From Streptomyces endocoffeicus (lineage in GTDB: Bacteria > Actinomycetota > Actinomycetes > Streptomycetales > Streptomycetaceae): a stretch of DNA of 64,000 nucleotides. A program made the translations under genes and the position numbers. The notes under the pieces are model-generated. The model was not told the DNA's origin. It searched no databases and saw only the letters and a program-made list of their open reading frames with translations. Where the stretch lies: positions 1 to 64,000 of the forward strand of contig NZ_JAERRG010000014.1 in NCBI RefSeq assembly GCF_016741935.1, read 5' to 3'. Of this stretch, positions 25,941-34,620 are shown piece by piece; the stretch's first letter is position 1, and each line of letters opens with the position of its first letter.

Positions 25941-27245
25941 TTAGCCCTGGGCGATGCTGTCGAGTTGTTCCACCGCCGGCCGCAGGGCCCACAGGTCGCC
26001 GCCGGGCGGGGTCTGGAGCTTGGGCAGCGCCGCACGGGCCTTGCGGTCACCCGCGTCGGCCGCCGCGTGGACGATGTCGCTCGCCGCGTAGGCGCGGAAG
26101 TCGAGCTCCGGGTACGGCCAGGGCGCGGCGCCCGTGGCCGCCGGGAGCAGGACGTCGACCGCCTTGAAGAGGCTCCCGCCACCGGGCCCGGTGTAGTGCC
26201 ACAGGTCAACCCCGACGTGCTTCCCGATGGCGGCCATCCGGGTGTACGCGACCAGGTTGAACGTCGAGTAGTGGAAGCTCCGGGTCCGCTCCAGCTCCTG
26301 CGGCTGCGTGCCGTCGGCCGCGATCTGCGTGTCGATGCGCTTGGTGCGGGCGTCGCGGAGCACCTGGCGGGCGCGGTCCCGGTCGCCGACGGCGGTGGCG
26401 ATGGCGGCGACCTGCATGTCGTAGAAGGTGCCGTGGTTGTTCTCGGCGGCGCCCTCCTCCTTGCCGAAGTCGCTGTTCACCAGCCAGTCCAGGAACTGCT
26501 TGTTCCAGGTGCGGAAGCCCGCGTGGTCGCTGTCGGACCAGCCGGGGGCGCCGGTGTCGAGGAGTGCGGCGGCGTCGAGGAGGCTGGTGAAGGCCTGGGA
26601 GAAGTCGATGATCCCGATCGAGCGGCCGTCGTACTTGCAGGGGATGAACTGCGCGTGGTTCAGGTTCGGGTTCATCCGGGTCGCCGGGGTGATGAACCAG
26701 GTGCGCAGGATGTCCGCGGCGTGCTCGGCGTAGGCCCGCTTACCGGTGTAGTACCAGGCCAGCGAGAGCTCGTAGGCGGACTCGAAGACCTTCCCGACCT
26801 CGGGACGGTCCGTCATCTTGTCCACGTCGGGGTTCCGTTGGCCATCCTTCTGAACGTAGGGGCAGCCGTACGGATTGTCCTCGGTCTTGGGCTGGCTGGG
26901 CCACCAGTAGGGGGCCTGGCTGAAGTAGTCGTGTTTGTCGCCGCTGGGCGGCAGCTGGTCCTTGTCGGTGACCGTCCAGGGGCCCTGCTTCATCCACTGG
27001 TCGGCCTGGGTGGTCAGATCGCGTACGGTCCGCCGCAGATTCCGGTCTCCGAGCTGCAGTTTCAGCTTGGTGAGGGACAGTCGGGGCCCGTCGAGCACCA
27101 CCGTGCGGGGCACCGGGCCGGAATGCCGGACGCGCTCGGCGCCCTGCGCGGAGGGGGCGGCGGGGATCGCCAGGACGGCCAGGAGGGCAGCGGCGGCGAC
27201 GATCGCCCGGGCGATCCGCCCGCGTCCCGCTGGAGGTGCACCCAT
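25941..27245 (-). CDS. Secreted alginate lyase-family polysaccharide lyase
   Basis: 434 residues. Sec signal peptide (RAIVAAAALLAVLAIPAAPSAQGA) then an (alpha/alpha) toroid of the alginate_lyase Pfam type (PF05426). Motifs at the substrate groove: PYWWPSQPKTEDNPYGCPYVQKDG, AENNHGTFYDMQ (about 268, Asn/His of the catalytic pair) and RTRSFHYSTFNL (about 320, Arg/Tyr). It should cleave uronate-rich polysaccharide by beta-elimination outside the cell; which uronan is not readable. ATG 27245 is chosen for GGAG nine bases upstream. Palindromic sequence between 27262 and 27280 (overlapping ATAGC/GCTAT and CTGAA/TTCAG arms) lies in its leader and may be an operator. Confidence 0.85.
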   Translation of the reverse strand: MGAPPAGRGRIARAIVAAAALLAVLAIPAAPSAQGAERVRHSGPVPRTVVLDGPRLSLTKLKLQLGDRNLRRTVRDLTTQADQWMKQGPWTVTDKDQLPPSGDKHDYFSQAPYWWPSQPKTEDNPYGCPYVQKDGQRNPDVDKMTDRPEVGKVFESAYELSLAWYYTGKRAYAEHAADILRTWFITPATRMNPNLNHAQFIPCKYDGRSIGIIDFSQAFTSLLDAAALLDTGAPGWSDSDHAGFRTWNKQFLDWLVNSDFGKEEGAAENNHGTFYDMQVAAIATAVGDRDRARQVLRDARTKRIDTQIAADGTQPQELERTRSFHYSTFNLVAYTRMAAIGKHVGVDLWHYTGPGGGSLFKAVDVLLPAATGAAPWPYPELDFRAYAASDIVHAAADAGDRKARAALPKLQTPPGGDLWALRPAVEQLDSIAQG

Positions 27246-27261
27246 CGAGCACTCCAATCAG

Positions 27262-27280
27262 ATAGCTGAACGCTATTCAG
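27262..27280. promoter_or_regulatory. Overlapping palindromes before the alginate lyase gene
   Basis: ATAGC/GCTAT (27262-27276) overlaps CTGAA/TTCAG (27266-27280) some 17 bp upstream of the start codon. Candidate repressor site; the regulator is unknown, the ROK protein next door being one possibility. Confidence 0.35.
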
Positions 27281-27385
27281 AATTGAGATCGGGCTCAGAG
27301 TAAGACGGCTCCATGGGCACGACAAGAGATCGCACAGGAATCCGCTCGCCCCCACCGGGGCGGCCAACCGCCGGGCCACGGCGGC

Positions 27386-28612
27386 CTACGGAGCGCCGAA
27401 CAGTTCGTTCTGCGTCGCGTCCAGCGCCGTCAGCACGGCACCCCGCAGCACCCCGCCGCCGCCCACCACCCCTGCCCGCACCCACGTCCGCAGCGGCGAC
27501 AGCCGGGCCACATGCTCCTCCACCCGCCGGGCGAGCCCCTCGCCCCCGGCCCGGCCGACCTCGCCGCCGAGCACCGCGCACCCCGGGTCGAGCACCGCGC
27601 AGATCGCGGCGACGCCCAGCGCGATACGGGCCGCCAGCGCGTCCAGGAACGCCTCGCCCCGCTCCCCCGCTTCCAGGGCCGCGCGGATCACCGCCTCCGC
27701 CGCGCCGGAGCCCTCCGCTCCGTCGCCGTGCGAGCCGCCCGCCGCGGCCTCCAGACCGTGCTGCTGGGCGAGTTCACAGACCGCGGCACTGCCCACCAGG
27801 GAGTGGAATCCGCCGTCGCAGCCGGTGGCGGAGGGCAGCCCCACGGTGCCGGGCACCGGCAGAAAGCCGATCTCCCCGGTGCCGCCGGACGCACCGCGCC
27901 GCAGCACCCGGTCGAGCACCACGGCCGCGCCGATGCCGTGGCCGAGCCACAGCAGCACGAAGGTGTCGCGGTCGCGCACCGCGCCGAGCCGCTGTTCGGC
28001 GACGGCCGCGAGATTGACCTCGTTCTCCAGCAGCACCGGTGCCGCGAGGCCGCCGTGCAGCGCGGTGGCCAGCTCCCGGTGCCAGGAGGGCAGCCCGCCG
28101 GGCGAGTTGAGCTCCCCGGTGGCGGGGTCGATGAGGCCGGGCATCCCGATCCCGATGTGGTGCAGCCGCGCCGCCCCGGCCCGCTCGGCGGCCCGCTCCA
28201 CCAGGGCCACCACGGCCGCCACGGTGTGCGCCGGATCCACGTCCGGGGCCACCGGAAGCGACTCCTCGGCAACGGTCCGGCCCAGCAGATCGGCCACACA
28301 GACGGCGACGCCGTCCGTACGGACGTCGACCCCGGCCACATGCGCGCTGTCGGCGACGATCCCGTACACCCGGGCGTTGGGCCCCCGGCGCTCCGCCCCC
28401 GACTCCCCCACGACCGCCACCAGTCCGGTCTGCCGCAGCCGCTCGACCAGGTCCGCGATGGTGGGACGGGACAGCCCGGTCAGCGACTTGAGCTCCCCCG
28501 CGGTCAACGGCCCCTTGTCCTTGAGCAGATGCAGGGCGAGGCGGTCGTTGATGGCCCGCGCCGTACTCGGAGAGGCGGTGCGGCCCGCCACGGACACGCT
28601 CGTCGAGGTCAT
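27386..28612 (-). CDS. ROK-family transcriptional repressor
   Basis: 408 residues. Winged HTH at the N-terminus (ALHLLKDKGPLTAGELKSLTGLSRPTIADLVERLRQTGLV, about 30-70) and a ROK sugar-kinase-like domain (VAGVDVRTDGVAVCVADLLG, GIGMPGLIDPATGEL, ENEVNLAAVAEQRLG, WLGHGIGAAVVLD). The zinc-binding CxCGxxGCxE motif of ROK proteins is degenerate here (ATGCDGGFHSLVG), so ligand binding may differ from classical members. ATG 28612 follows GGAAGGA. Divergent from an MFS transporter across 147 bp containing a perfect inverted repeat, the usual arrangement of a sugar-responsive repressor and its transporter. Confidence 0.93.
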   Translation of the reverse strand: MTSTSVSVAGRTASPSTARAINDRLALHLLKDKGPLTAGELKSLTGLSRPTIADLVERLRQTGLVAVVGESGAERRGPNARVYGIVADSAHVAGVDVRTDGVAVCVADLLGRTVAEESLPVAPDVDPAHTVAAVVALVERAAERAGAARLHHIGIGMPGLIDPATGELNSPGGLPSWHRELATALHGGLAAPVLLENEVNLAAVAEQRLGAVRDRDTFVLLWLGHGIGAAVVLDRVLRRGASGGTGEIGFLPVPGTVGLPSATGCDGGFHSLVGSAAVCELAQQHGLEAAAGGSHGDGAEGSGAAEAVIRAALEAGERGEAFLDALAARIALGVAAICAVLDPGCAVLGGEVGRAGGEGLARRVEEHVARLSPLRTWVRAGVVGGGGVLRGAVLTALDATQNELFGAP

Positions 28613-28650
28613 GCGGGGATCCTTCCAGAAGGCAGCGGGAAAAGTTCTAT

Positions 28651-28673
28651 CTATCAGGGACCCTTCCTGATAG
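28651..28673. promoter_or_regulatory. Inverted repeat between ROK and MFS genes
   Basis: CTATCAGG and CCTGATAG arms separated by 7 bp, with GGAAA/TTTCC outer arms. Located 38 bp upstream of the ROK start and 87 bp from the MFS start; likely operator controlling both. Confidence 0.55.
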
Positions 28674-28759
28674 TTTCCGGTGGGCCGCGGCACAGGCCGG
28701 GCACAAGCACGGGGACAGGTACGGGTACGGGTCGGCGCTACGGGGAGGGTGCGACAAGC

Positions 28760-29992
28760 ATGGGCAGGCTCAAGGAGTCCGGGGCGTCCGAGATGCGCCC
28801 GGTAAGGCGGGCACGGATCGCCGTGGCGGCGGTCTTCGCCGTGCACGGCGCGGTGACCGGCAACTTCGCCACCCGTATCCCCTGGATCCAGGAGCGGCTG
28901 GACCTGAGCGCCGGTCAACTCGGCCTCGCGCTCGCCTTCCCCGCCATCGGGGCCTCGGTCGCGATGCCCCTGGCCGGGCGGATCAGCCATCGCTTCGGCG
29001 CCCGCGCGGCGCTGCGCGGACTGCTCGCCCTGTGGACCGCCTGGCTGGTGATGCCCCCGCTCGCGCCCGGACTGGTCTGGCTGTGCGGTGTGCTGCTCAT
29101 CTTCGGCGCGACCGCCGGGATGTCCGACGTCGCGATGAACGCCCTCGGTGTGGAGGTCGAGAACCGCCTCGGCCGTTCGATCATGTCCGGGCTGCACGGC
29201 ATGTGGAGCGTCGGCGCGCTCACCGGCTCGGCGGCGGGCACGGTCGCCGCGCACGCCGAGGCGGACGCCCGGCTGCATCTCGCCATCGCCGCCGGGGTCC
29301 TCACGGTGCTCGGCGCGGTGGCCTGCCACTGGGTCCTGGACCTGCGCAGCGCCCCCGAGGAGCACCCGCCGCCCCGCTTCGCCCTGCCGCCCCGCTCCGC
29401 GCTGATCATCGGCGCGGTGGGATTCTGCGCGGTCTTCGCGGAGGGGGCGAGCCTGGACTGGTCGGCGGTCTATCTGCGCGACGTCCTGGACACCTCCCCC
29501 GGTGTGGCCGCCGCCTGCACCACCGCCTTCTCCTGCACGATGGCCGGTGCCCGGCTCGTCGGGGACGCGGTGGTGGGCCGCTTCGGGCCGGTGCGGACCG
29601 TACGGACGGGCGGCGTCCTCGCGGCCGTCGGGGGCATCCTCGTGGTCACCGCTTCCGGGCCCGCCATGGCCATCGCCGGATTCGGCCTGATCGGCCTGGG
29701 CATCGCGGTCGTGGTGCCGCTGGCCTTCGCCGCCGCCGCGCGCAGCGGCCCGGCCCCGAGCCAGGCCATCGCGGGCGTCGCCACGATCACCTACACCTCG
29801 GGGCTGATCGCTCCGGCGGCGATGGGTTCGATCGCGGACCTGACCTCGCTTACGATCTCCTTCTGCCTGGTCACGACGTTGGCGCTGGGGCTGGTGGCGG
29901 GGGCCGGGGTGCTGCGGACTCCGGCGGGGACGGACGCCACGGGCTCCACCCCGCACCCCGACCCGTCGACGTCCCGGGCCACGCTCTCCTGA
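28760..29992 (+). CDS. MFS transporter (YbjJ-like)
   Basis: 410 residues with about 12 hydrophobic segments in two bundles of six and the cytoplasmic loop after TM6 (LDLRSAPEEHPPPRFALPP). TM1 begins AVAAVFAVHGAVTGNFATRIPWIQERLDLS, the family signature of the YbjJ-type sugar-efflux/uptake group; SHRFGARAAL follows TM2. Substrate not determinable from sequence. ATG at 28760 preceded by GGGGAGGG. Expression probably controlled by the divergent ROK repressor. Low-complexity Thr/Pro tail at the C-terminus. Confidence 0.9.
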   Translation: MGRLKESGASEMRPVRRARIAVAAVFAVHGAVTGNFATRIPWIQERLDLSAGQLGLALAFPAIGASVAMPLAGRISHRFGARAALRGLLALWTAWLVMPPLAPGLVWLCGVLLIFGATAGMSDVAMNALGVEVENRLGRSIMSGLHGMWSVGALTGSAAGTVAAHAEADARLHLAIAAGVLTVLGAVACHWVLDLRSAPEEHPPPRFALPPRSALIIGAVGFCAVFAEGASLDWSAVYLRDVLDTSPGVAAACTTAFSCTMAGARLVGDAVVGRFGPVRTVRTGGVLAAVGGILVVTASGPAMAIAGFGLIGLGIAVVVPLAFAAAARSGPAPSQAIAGVATITYTSGLIAPAAMGSIADLTSLTISFCLVTTLALGLVAGAGVLRTPAGTDATGSTPHPDPSTSRATLS

Positions 29993-30158
29993 CGGGGGGC
30001 GGGGCCGCGCTCTCCTGACGGGGGGGGCGGGGCCGCCGGGGCGATGCACCCTCTCCCTGTGACACCGCCATCGTCCGGCTCCGGCACGGCCACCGTCCGG
30101 CTCCGCCACCGCCATCGTTCGGTGAGCGCCGAAAGGATCCGGCCGTACGGTCGGTGAT
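29993..30158. repeat. Short direct repeats between MFS and PEP-mutase-like genes
   Basis: Two copies of CTCTCCTGACGGGGGG (the first overlaps the MFS stop) and two related copies of CACCGCCATCGT(C/T)CGG / GCCACCGTCCGGCTCCG sequences. Nothing coding seen; the promoter of the next gene should be here. Confidence 0.45.
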
Positions 30159-31034
30159 ATGAGCGATACGAGCGACGGCCCGGCCCCCGAGCGCCACGCC
30201 GCCTTCCGCCGGCTCCACCACGGCGACCGGCCCCTGCTGCTGCCCAACGCGTGGGACCACGCCTCCGCCGCCGCCCTCGTCCGGCGCGGCTTCCCCGCCA
30301 TCGGCACCACCAGCCTCGGCGTGGCCTCTGCGGCCGGGCTGCCCGACGCGACGGGCGCCGCCCGCGACGGCACCCTCGCCCTCGCCCGGGGCATCGCCCG
30401 GCTCCCGGCGCTGGTGACCGTCGACATCGAGGGCGGGTTCGGCAACCGGCCCGAGGAGGTCGCGGCGGTCGCGGCCGAGCTGGACCGGGCCGGGGTGGTC
30501 GGCGTGAACATCGAGGACGGGCGCCCCGACGGCACCCTCGCGCCGCTGGCCCGGCAGTACGCGGTGATCGAGGCCGTCAAGGAGCGGGTGCCCCGGCTGT
30601 TCGTGAACGCCCGGACCGACACCCACTGGCTCGCCGCGATCGATGGCGGCACCCCGCCCTCGCTGGCCACCACCGCCGAGCGCATCGAGGCGTATGTGCG
30701 GGCGGGCGCGGACGGGATCTTCGTGCCCGCGCTCACCGATGAGCAGGACATCGGCGCACTGGCCGACGACCTGGGCGAGACCCCGCTGAACATCCTCTTC
30801 ACACCCGGCCGCCACACCTATGAGCGGCTGGCGGAGCTCGGGGTGCGGCGGATCAGCTGCGGTTCGCTGCTCTTCCGGGCCGCCCTGGACCACGCCGTGG
30901 ACCTGGCGTGGTCGATCGCCCACCCGGGCGCCCCCGCCCTTGCGGATCAAGCCGCCGACCTGCCCTCCTACGCCGAGGCGCAGTCACTGGCCGACGACTT
31001 CACCGATGACGTCACCACAGCCGATCCCACATAG
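30159..31034 (+). CDS. Isocitrate lyase/PEP mutase-family protein
   Basis: 291 residues. TIM-barrel of the ICL/PEPM superfamily: LLLPNAWDHASAAALVRRGFPAIGTTSLGVA, the Mg-binding VTVDIEGGFGN and GVNIEDG, LFVNARTD and DGIFVPALTD. Members cleave or form C-C or P-C bonds next to a carboxylate (2-methylisocitrate, oxaloacetate, phosphonopyruvate), but the short 'lyase family' branch seen here has no settled substrate. It lacks the KKCGH catalytic loop of isocitrate lyase. Single-gene unit; start ATG 30159 has only a weak ribosome-binding site. Confidence 0.85.
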   Translation: MSDTSDGPAPERHAAFRRLHHGDRPLLLPNAWDHASAAALVRRGFPAIGTTSLGVASAAGLPDATGAARDGTLALARGIARLPALVTVDIEGGFGNRPEEVAAVAAELDRAGVVGVNIEDGRPDGTLAPLARQYAVIEAVKERVPRLFVNARTDTHWLAAIDGGTPPSLATTAERIEAYVRAGADGIFVPALTDEQDIGALADDLGETPLNILFTPGRHTYERLAELGVRRISCGSLLFRAALDHAVDLAWSIAHPGAPALADQAADLPSYAEAQSLADDFTDDVTTADPT

Positions 31035-31116
31035 CTGCACGGCACAGCTGCACGGCGCATATTTTCGGCCAACTAACATTGCTGCGAATCCCCCGTAGCG
31101 ATGAAGTGGAGCAGTC

Positions 31117-32499
31117 ATGGGCCTCGGCGTGGGCTGGACCCTGCACGGCGATGGGCGCACCCCCGCCCCCGGTGCCGTCGTCAAGCCGGATGAGCGGCTG
31201 TCGTGGCCGAGGACGATGGGGCTCGGCGCGCAGCACGTCGTGGCCATGTTCGGGGCCAGCTTCGTCGCCCCGGTGCTGATGGGGCTCGACCCCAACCTCG
31301 CGATCATGATGTCCGGGGTCGCGACCATCCTCTTCCTGCTCGCGACCCGCGGCCGGATCCCCAGCTATCTGGGGTGCAGCCTGTCGTTCGTCGGCGTGGC
31401 CGCCGCGATCAGGGCGCAGGGCGGCGGGAGCGCCGCCGTCACCGGGGCGATCCTGGTGGTCGGCGGTGTGCTGCTGCTGAGCGGTCTGGCGGTAAGGAGG
31501 TTCGGCGCCCGGATCATCCACGCGGCGATGCCGCCGGTGGTGACCGGCGCGGTGGTCATGCTCATCGGGTTCAACCTCGCCCCGGTGACCGCCGGTACGT
31601 ACTGGCCCGCCGATCAGTGGACCGCGCTGCTGACGATGCTGCTCACCGGGGCGGCGGTGGTCTGTCTGCGGGGCTTCTGGTCGCGTATCGCGATCTTCCT
31701 GGGGCTGGTCTTCGGCTATGCGGCCTCCTGGGTCTTCGACCGCGTCTTCGGCAAGATCCACTCCATCGACGGCAGCGGACGGATCACCGATCACTGGCGG
31801 CTGGACCTCTCCGGTGTGACCAAGGCGGACTGGATCGGTCTGCCGTCCCTGCACGGGCCCACCTTCCACTGGTCGGCGGTGCTGGTGGCGCTGCCGGTGG
31901 TGATCGCGCTGATCGCCGAGAACGCCGGGCATGTGAAGGCGGTCGGCGAGATGATAGGCGATCCGCTCGACGACCAGCTGGGCACGGCGATCGCCGCGGA
32001 CGGCGCGGCGACCATGATCTCCACCTCGGTCGGCGGCCCGGCCAATACGACGTACTCCGAGAACATCGGGGTCATGGCGGCCACCCGGGTGTACTCCACC
32101 GCCGCGTACTGGGCCGCCGCGGGCTTCGCGCTGCTCTTCGGGCTGTGCCCGAAGTTCGGCGCGGTGGTGGCGGCGGTGCCGGGCGGGGTGCTGGGCGGGA
32201 TCACCGTCATCCTCTACGGCATGATCGGGCTGCTCGGCGCGCAGATCTGGGTGCACAACAAGGTGGATCTGCGCAATCCGGTCAATTTGGTGCCGGTCGC
32301 GGCGGGCGTCATCATCGGCGTCGGCGGTGTCAGCCTGAAGGTGGGCCACAACTTCGAGCTGGGCGGGATCGCGCTCGGCACGATCGTGGTGCTGCTCGGC
32401 TATCACGTGCTGCGCGCCCTGGCCCCGGCACACCTGAAGGAGCAGGAGCCCCTGCTGGACGCGGGCACCAGCGAATACGACGACGAGCGGCCGGCGTAG
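31117..32499 (+). CDS. Uracil/xanthine-type permease (NCS2)
   Basis: 460 residues, about 14 hydrophobic helices. NCS2 signatures: GAQHVVAMFGASFVAPVLMGLDPN (TM1 QH motif), IAENAGHVKAVGEMIG (substrate Glu) and GGPANTTYSENIGVMAATRVYS (TM10). The AENxGHxxAVG plus PANTTYSENIG pair matches the UraA-type uracil branch rather than xanthine/urate carriers. Proton-coupled nucleobase uptake is expected. ATG 31117 preceded by TGGAGC. Followed by a terminator and a repeat block, so monocistronic. Confidence 0.92.
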   Translation: MGLGVGWTLHGDGRTPAPGAVVKPDERLSWPRTMGLGAQHVVAMFGASFVAPVLMGLDPNLAIMMSGVATILFLLATRGRIPSYLGCSLSFVGVAAAIRAQGGGSAAVTGAILVVGGVLLLSGLAVRRFGARIIHAAMPPVVTGAVVMLIGFNLAPVTAGTYWPADQWTALLTMLLTGAAVVCLRGFWSRIAIFLGLVFGYAASWVFDRVFGKIHSIDGSGRITDHWRLDLSGVTKADWIGLPSLHGPTFHWSAVLVALPVVIALIAENAGHVKAVGEMIGDPLDDQLGTAIAADGAATMISTSVGGPANTTYSENIGVMAATRVYSTAAYWAAAGFALLFGLCPKFGAVVAAVPGGVLGGITVILYGMIGLLGAQIWVHNKVDLRNPVNLVPVAAGVIIGVGGVSLKVGHNFELGGIALGTIVVLLGYHVLRALAPAHLKEQEPLLDAGTSEYDDERPA

Positions 32500-32558
32500 G
32501 GGGCCGATGGGGCGTGGCGCCTGCGGCGGGCTGTTCCCCTCCCCGCCCCTTCCCGTAA

Positions 32559-32625
32559 CTGGGGCTCCGCCCCAGACCCCGCTCCTCAAACGCCGGAGGG
32601 GCTGGAAGGCCGGAGGGGCTGGAAG
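32559..32625. terminator. Terminator hairpin followed by a 17-bp tandem repeat
   Basis: CTGGGGC-TCC-GCCCCAG stem at 32559-32575, then two adjacent copies of GCCGGAGGGGCTGGAAG (32592-32608, 32609-32625). This composite is a widely dispersed Streptomyces extragenic sequence, from memory. It sits between the convergent permease and XRE genes. Confidence 0.6.
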
Positions 32626-32661
32626 GCGGGACTAGCCGCCCGGTGAAAACCTCCCGGGGCC

Positions 32662-33519
32662 TCAGCCTCGCGGGGCGAGGTCCTGCAATCCCACGACCCG
32701 CAGCAGCTCCAGCCGCTCGGCGGACTCACTGCCGGGGCGGGCGGTGTGGACGATCAGCCGCTGGGCGTGTTCCGAGCTCAGCAGGACCTCGCAGTCCAGC
32801 TCCATCGTCCCCACCACCGGGTGGGTGAACCGCTTGACCGTGGAGTGCCGTATGGCCACCTCATGGTCCTCCCACAGCGCCGCGAACTCCGCGCTCACCG
32901 ACAGCAGTTCGGCCACGAGCCCCGCCGGGCCGGGGTCGTCGGGGCGGGCGGCGAGCACGGCCCGGAGGGTGGCCACATGCAGCCGGGCGTGCTCCTCGAT
33001 CTCCTCGCTCGGGAAGATCCCGGGGGTGCCGGAGGCGCCGTCGCGCCGGGTGAAGAAGGACCGGACGATATTGCGGTCGCCGGGCGGCCGCCCCATGATG
33101 TCGCCGACCAGCGCCGCCGCCATCGCGTTCTGCGCCAGCACCTCGCCCCAGTCGGTGATCACCTGGGCCGGGGTGTCGTACAGCCGGTCCAGCACCCTGA
33201 GCAGACCGGGCCGCACATGCTCCGAGGTGCTGCGGTCGCGCGGCGGCTCCTCCCCCACCAGGTGGAAGAGGTAGTCGCGCTCGTCGTCGGTGAGCCGCAG
33301 CGCCCGGGCCAGCGCGGTCAGCATCTGGCGGGACGGGCGCGGGCCGCGGGCCTGCTCCAGCCGGGTGTAGTAGTCCGGGGACATGCCCGCGAGCTGGGCC
33401 ACCTCCTCCCGGCGCAGCCCTGGCGTACGGCGTCGGGGGCCGGGCGTCAGCCCCACCTCGGCGGGGCCGAGGCGGGCGCGGCAGCGGCGCAGGAAGTCGG
33501 CGAGTTCCGTTCGATGCAC
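32662..33519 (-). CDS. XRE regulator with MmyB-like ligand domain
   Basis: 285 residues: HTH_XRE (residues 5-70, TPGLRREEVAQLAGMSPDYYTRLEQARGPRPSRQML) and a MmyB-like PAS-type fatty-acid-binding domain (100-285, VLDRLYDTPAQVITDWGEVLAQNAMAAALVG, ELLSVSAEFAALWEDHEVA). This class is common in Streptomyces and typically controls a divergent NAD(P)-dependent reductase. Here the divergent neighbour is an epimerase/dehydratase-family protein, with an inverted repeat between the two starts. Confidence 0.92.
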   Translation of the reverse strand: MHRTELADFLRRCRARLGPAEVGLTPGPRRRTPGLRREEVAQLAGMSPDYYTRLEQARGPRPSRQMLTALARALRLTDDERDYLFHLVGEEPPRDRSTSEHVRPGLLRVLDRLYDTPAQVITDWGEVLAQNAMAAALVGDIMGRPPGDRNIVRSFFTRRDGASGTPGIFPSEEIEEHARLHVATLRAVLAARPDDPGPAGLVAELLSVSAEFAALWEDHEVAIRHSTVKRFTHPVVGTMELDCEVLLSSEHAQRLIVHTARPGSESAERLELLRVVGLQDLAPRG

Positions 33520-33549
33520 GCCCCCATCGTCGCCGTGCCCGCGTCCCGT

Positions 33550-33574
33550 ATCCAGGGTCTGCGGATCCCTGGAT
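33550..33574. promoter_or_regulatory. Inverted repeat between XRE regulator and epimerase
   Basis: ATCCAGGG and CCCTGGAT arms separated by 9 bp, 31 bp before the regulator start and 74 bp before the epimerase start. A good candidate operator for the MmyB-like regulator. Confidence 0.5.
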
Positions 33575-33647
33575 GAGGAGGTCTCTCCCGGCCCCGCCCC
33601 GCCCGCCGCAGGCTGGGGCCGAGCGACGAGACGAAAGGCGGATGCTC

Positions 33648-34532
33648 ATGCCCTTGATTCTGGTGACGGGTGCGACCGGTCAGGTGGGACGGCGGTTCAC
33701 CAAGCGGCTGCTGGAGCGGCCCGCGGCCGGTACCGAGGTACGGGTGCTGGTGCGCGACGAGGAGCGCGGCGCGCCCTTCGCGGCCCAGGGCGCGCGGCTC
33801 ATGGTCGGCGATCTGCGCGAGGAGAAGGATCTGCGGAGGGCCATGGAGGGGGTGCACGCGGTGGTCAACATCGCGGCGGCCTTCCGCGGGGTGCCGGACG
33901 AGGAGGCGTGGGCGGTCAACCGGGACGCGGCGGTCGCGCTCGGGCGGGCCGCGGTCGAGGCCGGGACGAGCCGGTTCCTCCAGGTCAGCACCAATCTGGT
34001 GTACGGCGCCTCGCGCGGCCGGCCGTTCACGGAGGACGACGAGAGCCGGCCCGGCGGTGTGCTGTGGGGCGCGTACCCCGCCTCGAAGGCGGAGGCGGAG
34101 CGGGAGTTGCTGGCGCTGCACCGCGAGCACGGCCTCGATCTGCGGATCGGCAGCCTGGCCTTCGTCTACGGGGACGGCGATCCGCATGTGGCGAACTTTC
34201 TGCCGCACGCGGAGAGCTGGGCCGGGGACCAGCGGCTCGCCATGATCCACCACGCGGACGCGACGCAGGCGCTGCTGCGGCTGCTGCGCGCACCCGGCGG
34301 CACGGCCGGTGGCTCGGTGTCGGGCCGCAAGTACAACATCGTCGACGACGCCCCGCCGACCGTCGTCGAAATCCACCAGCTCATGGGCGCGCCGCTGCCC
34401 GAGGGCATGCTCGGGCGGACGGCCGACGACCCCTGGTCCGGGATCACCTCCAACCTCCGGCTGCGCGACGAGCTGGGCTGGCGGCCGCTGTATCCGTCGA
34501 TGTGGACGGCGCGCGACGCGGGTGTGCTGTGA
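33648..34532 (+). CDS. NAD-dependent epimerase/dehydratase family protein
   Basis: 294 residues, extended SDR fold. NAD-binding TGATGQVGRRF, strand 4 VNIAAAF, Ser/Tyr-Lys active site STNLVYG...YPASK, and a C-terminal substrate region (NIVDDAPPTVVEIHQLMG). Active in nucleotide-sugar or small-molecule redox chemistry; substrate unknown. Two ATGs compete, 33642 and 33648, with AAAGGCGG upstream; the second gives MPLILVTGATG. Likely repressed by the divergent XRE-MmyB protein. Confidence 0.88.
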   Translation: MPLILVTGATGQVGRRFTKRLLERPAAGTEVRVLVRDEERGAPFAAQGARLMVGDLREEKDLRRAMEGVHAVVNIAAAFRGVPDEEAWAVNRDAAVALGRAAVEAGTSRFLQVSTNLVYGASRGRPFTEDDESRPGGVLWGAYPASKAEAERELLALHREHGLDLRIGSLAFVYGDGDPHVANFLPHAESWAGDQRLAMIHHADATQALLRLLRAPGGTAGGSVSGRKYNIVDDAPPTVVEIHQLMGAPLPEGMLGRTADDPWSGITSNLRLRDELGWRPLYPSMWTARDAGVL

Positions 34533-34620
34533 TACGGCGGTTGACGGTGCGTTAGGCCGTCCGGGGGAAGCGGCGGCGTACGGCGGGACCGCGCCCGTCC
34601 GGCCTGCCACCCTGGCGTCC

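Noticed and set aside
28613..30817. Leftward extension of the ROK frame through the MFS and PEP-mutase-like genes
   Set aside because: Antisense to clear genes with full motifs; Arg/Gly/His-rich low-complexity translation. The real ROK start is at 28612.
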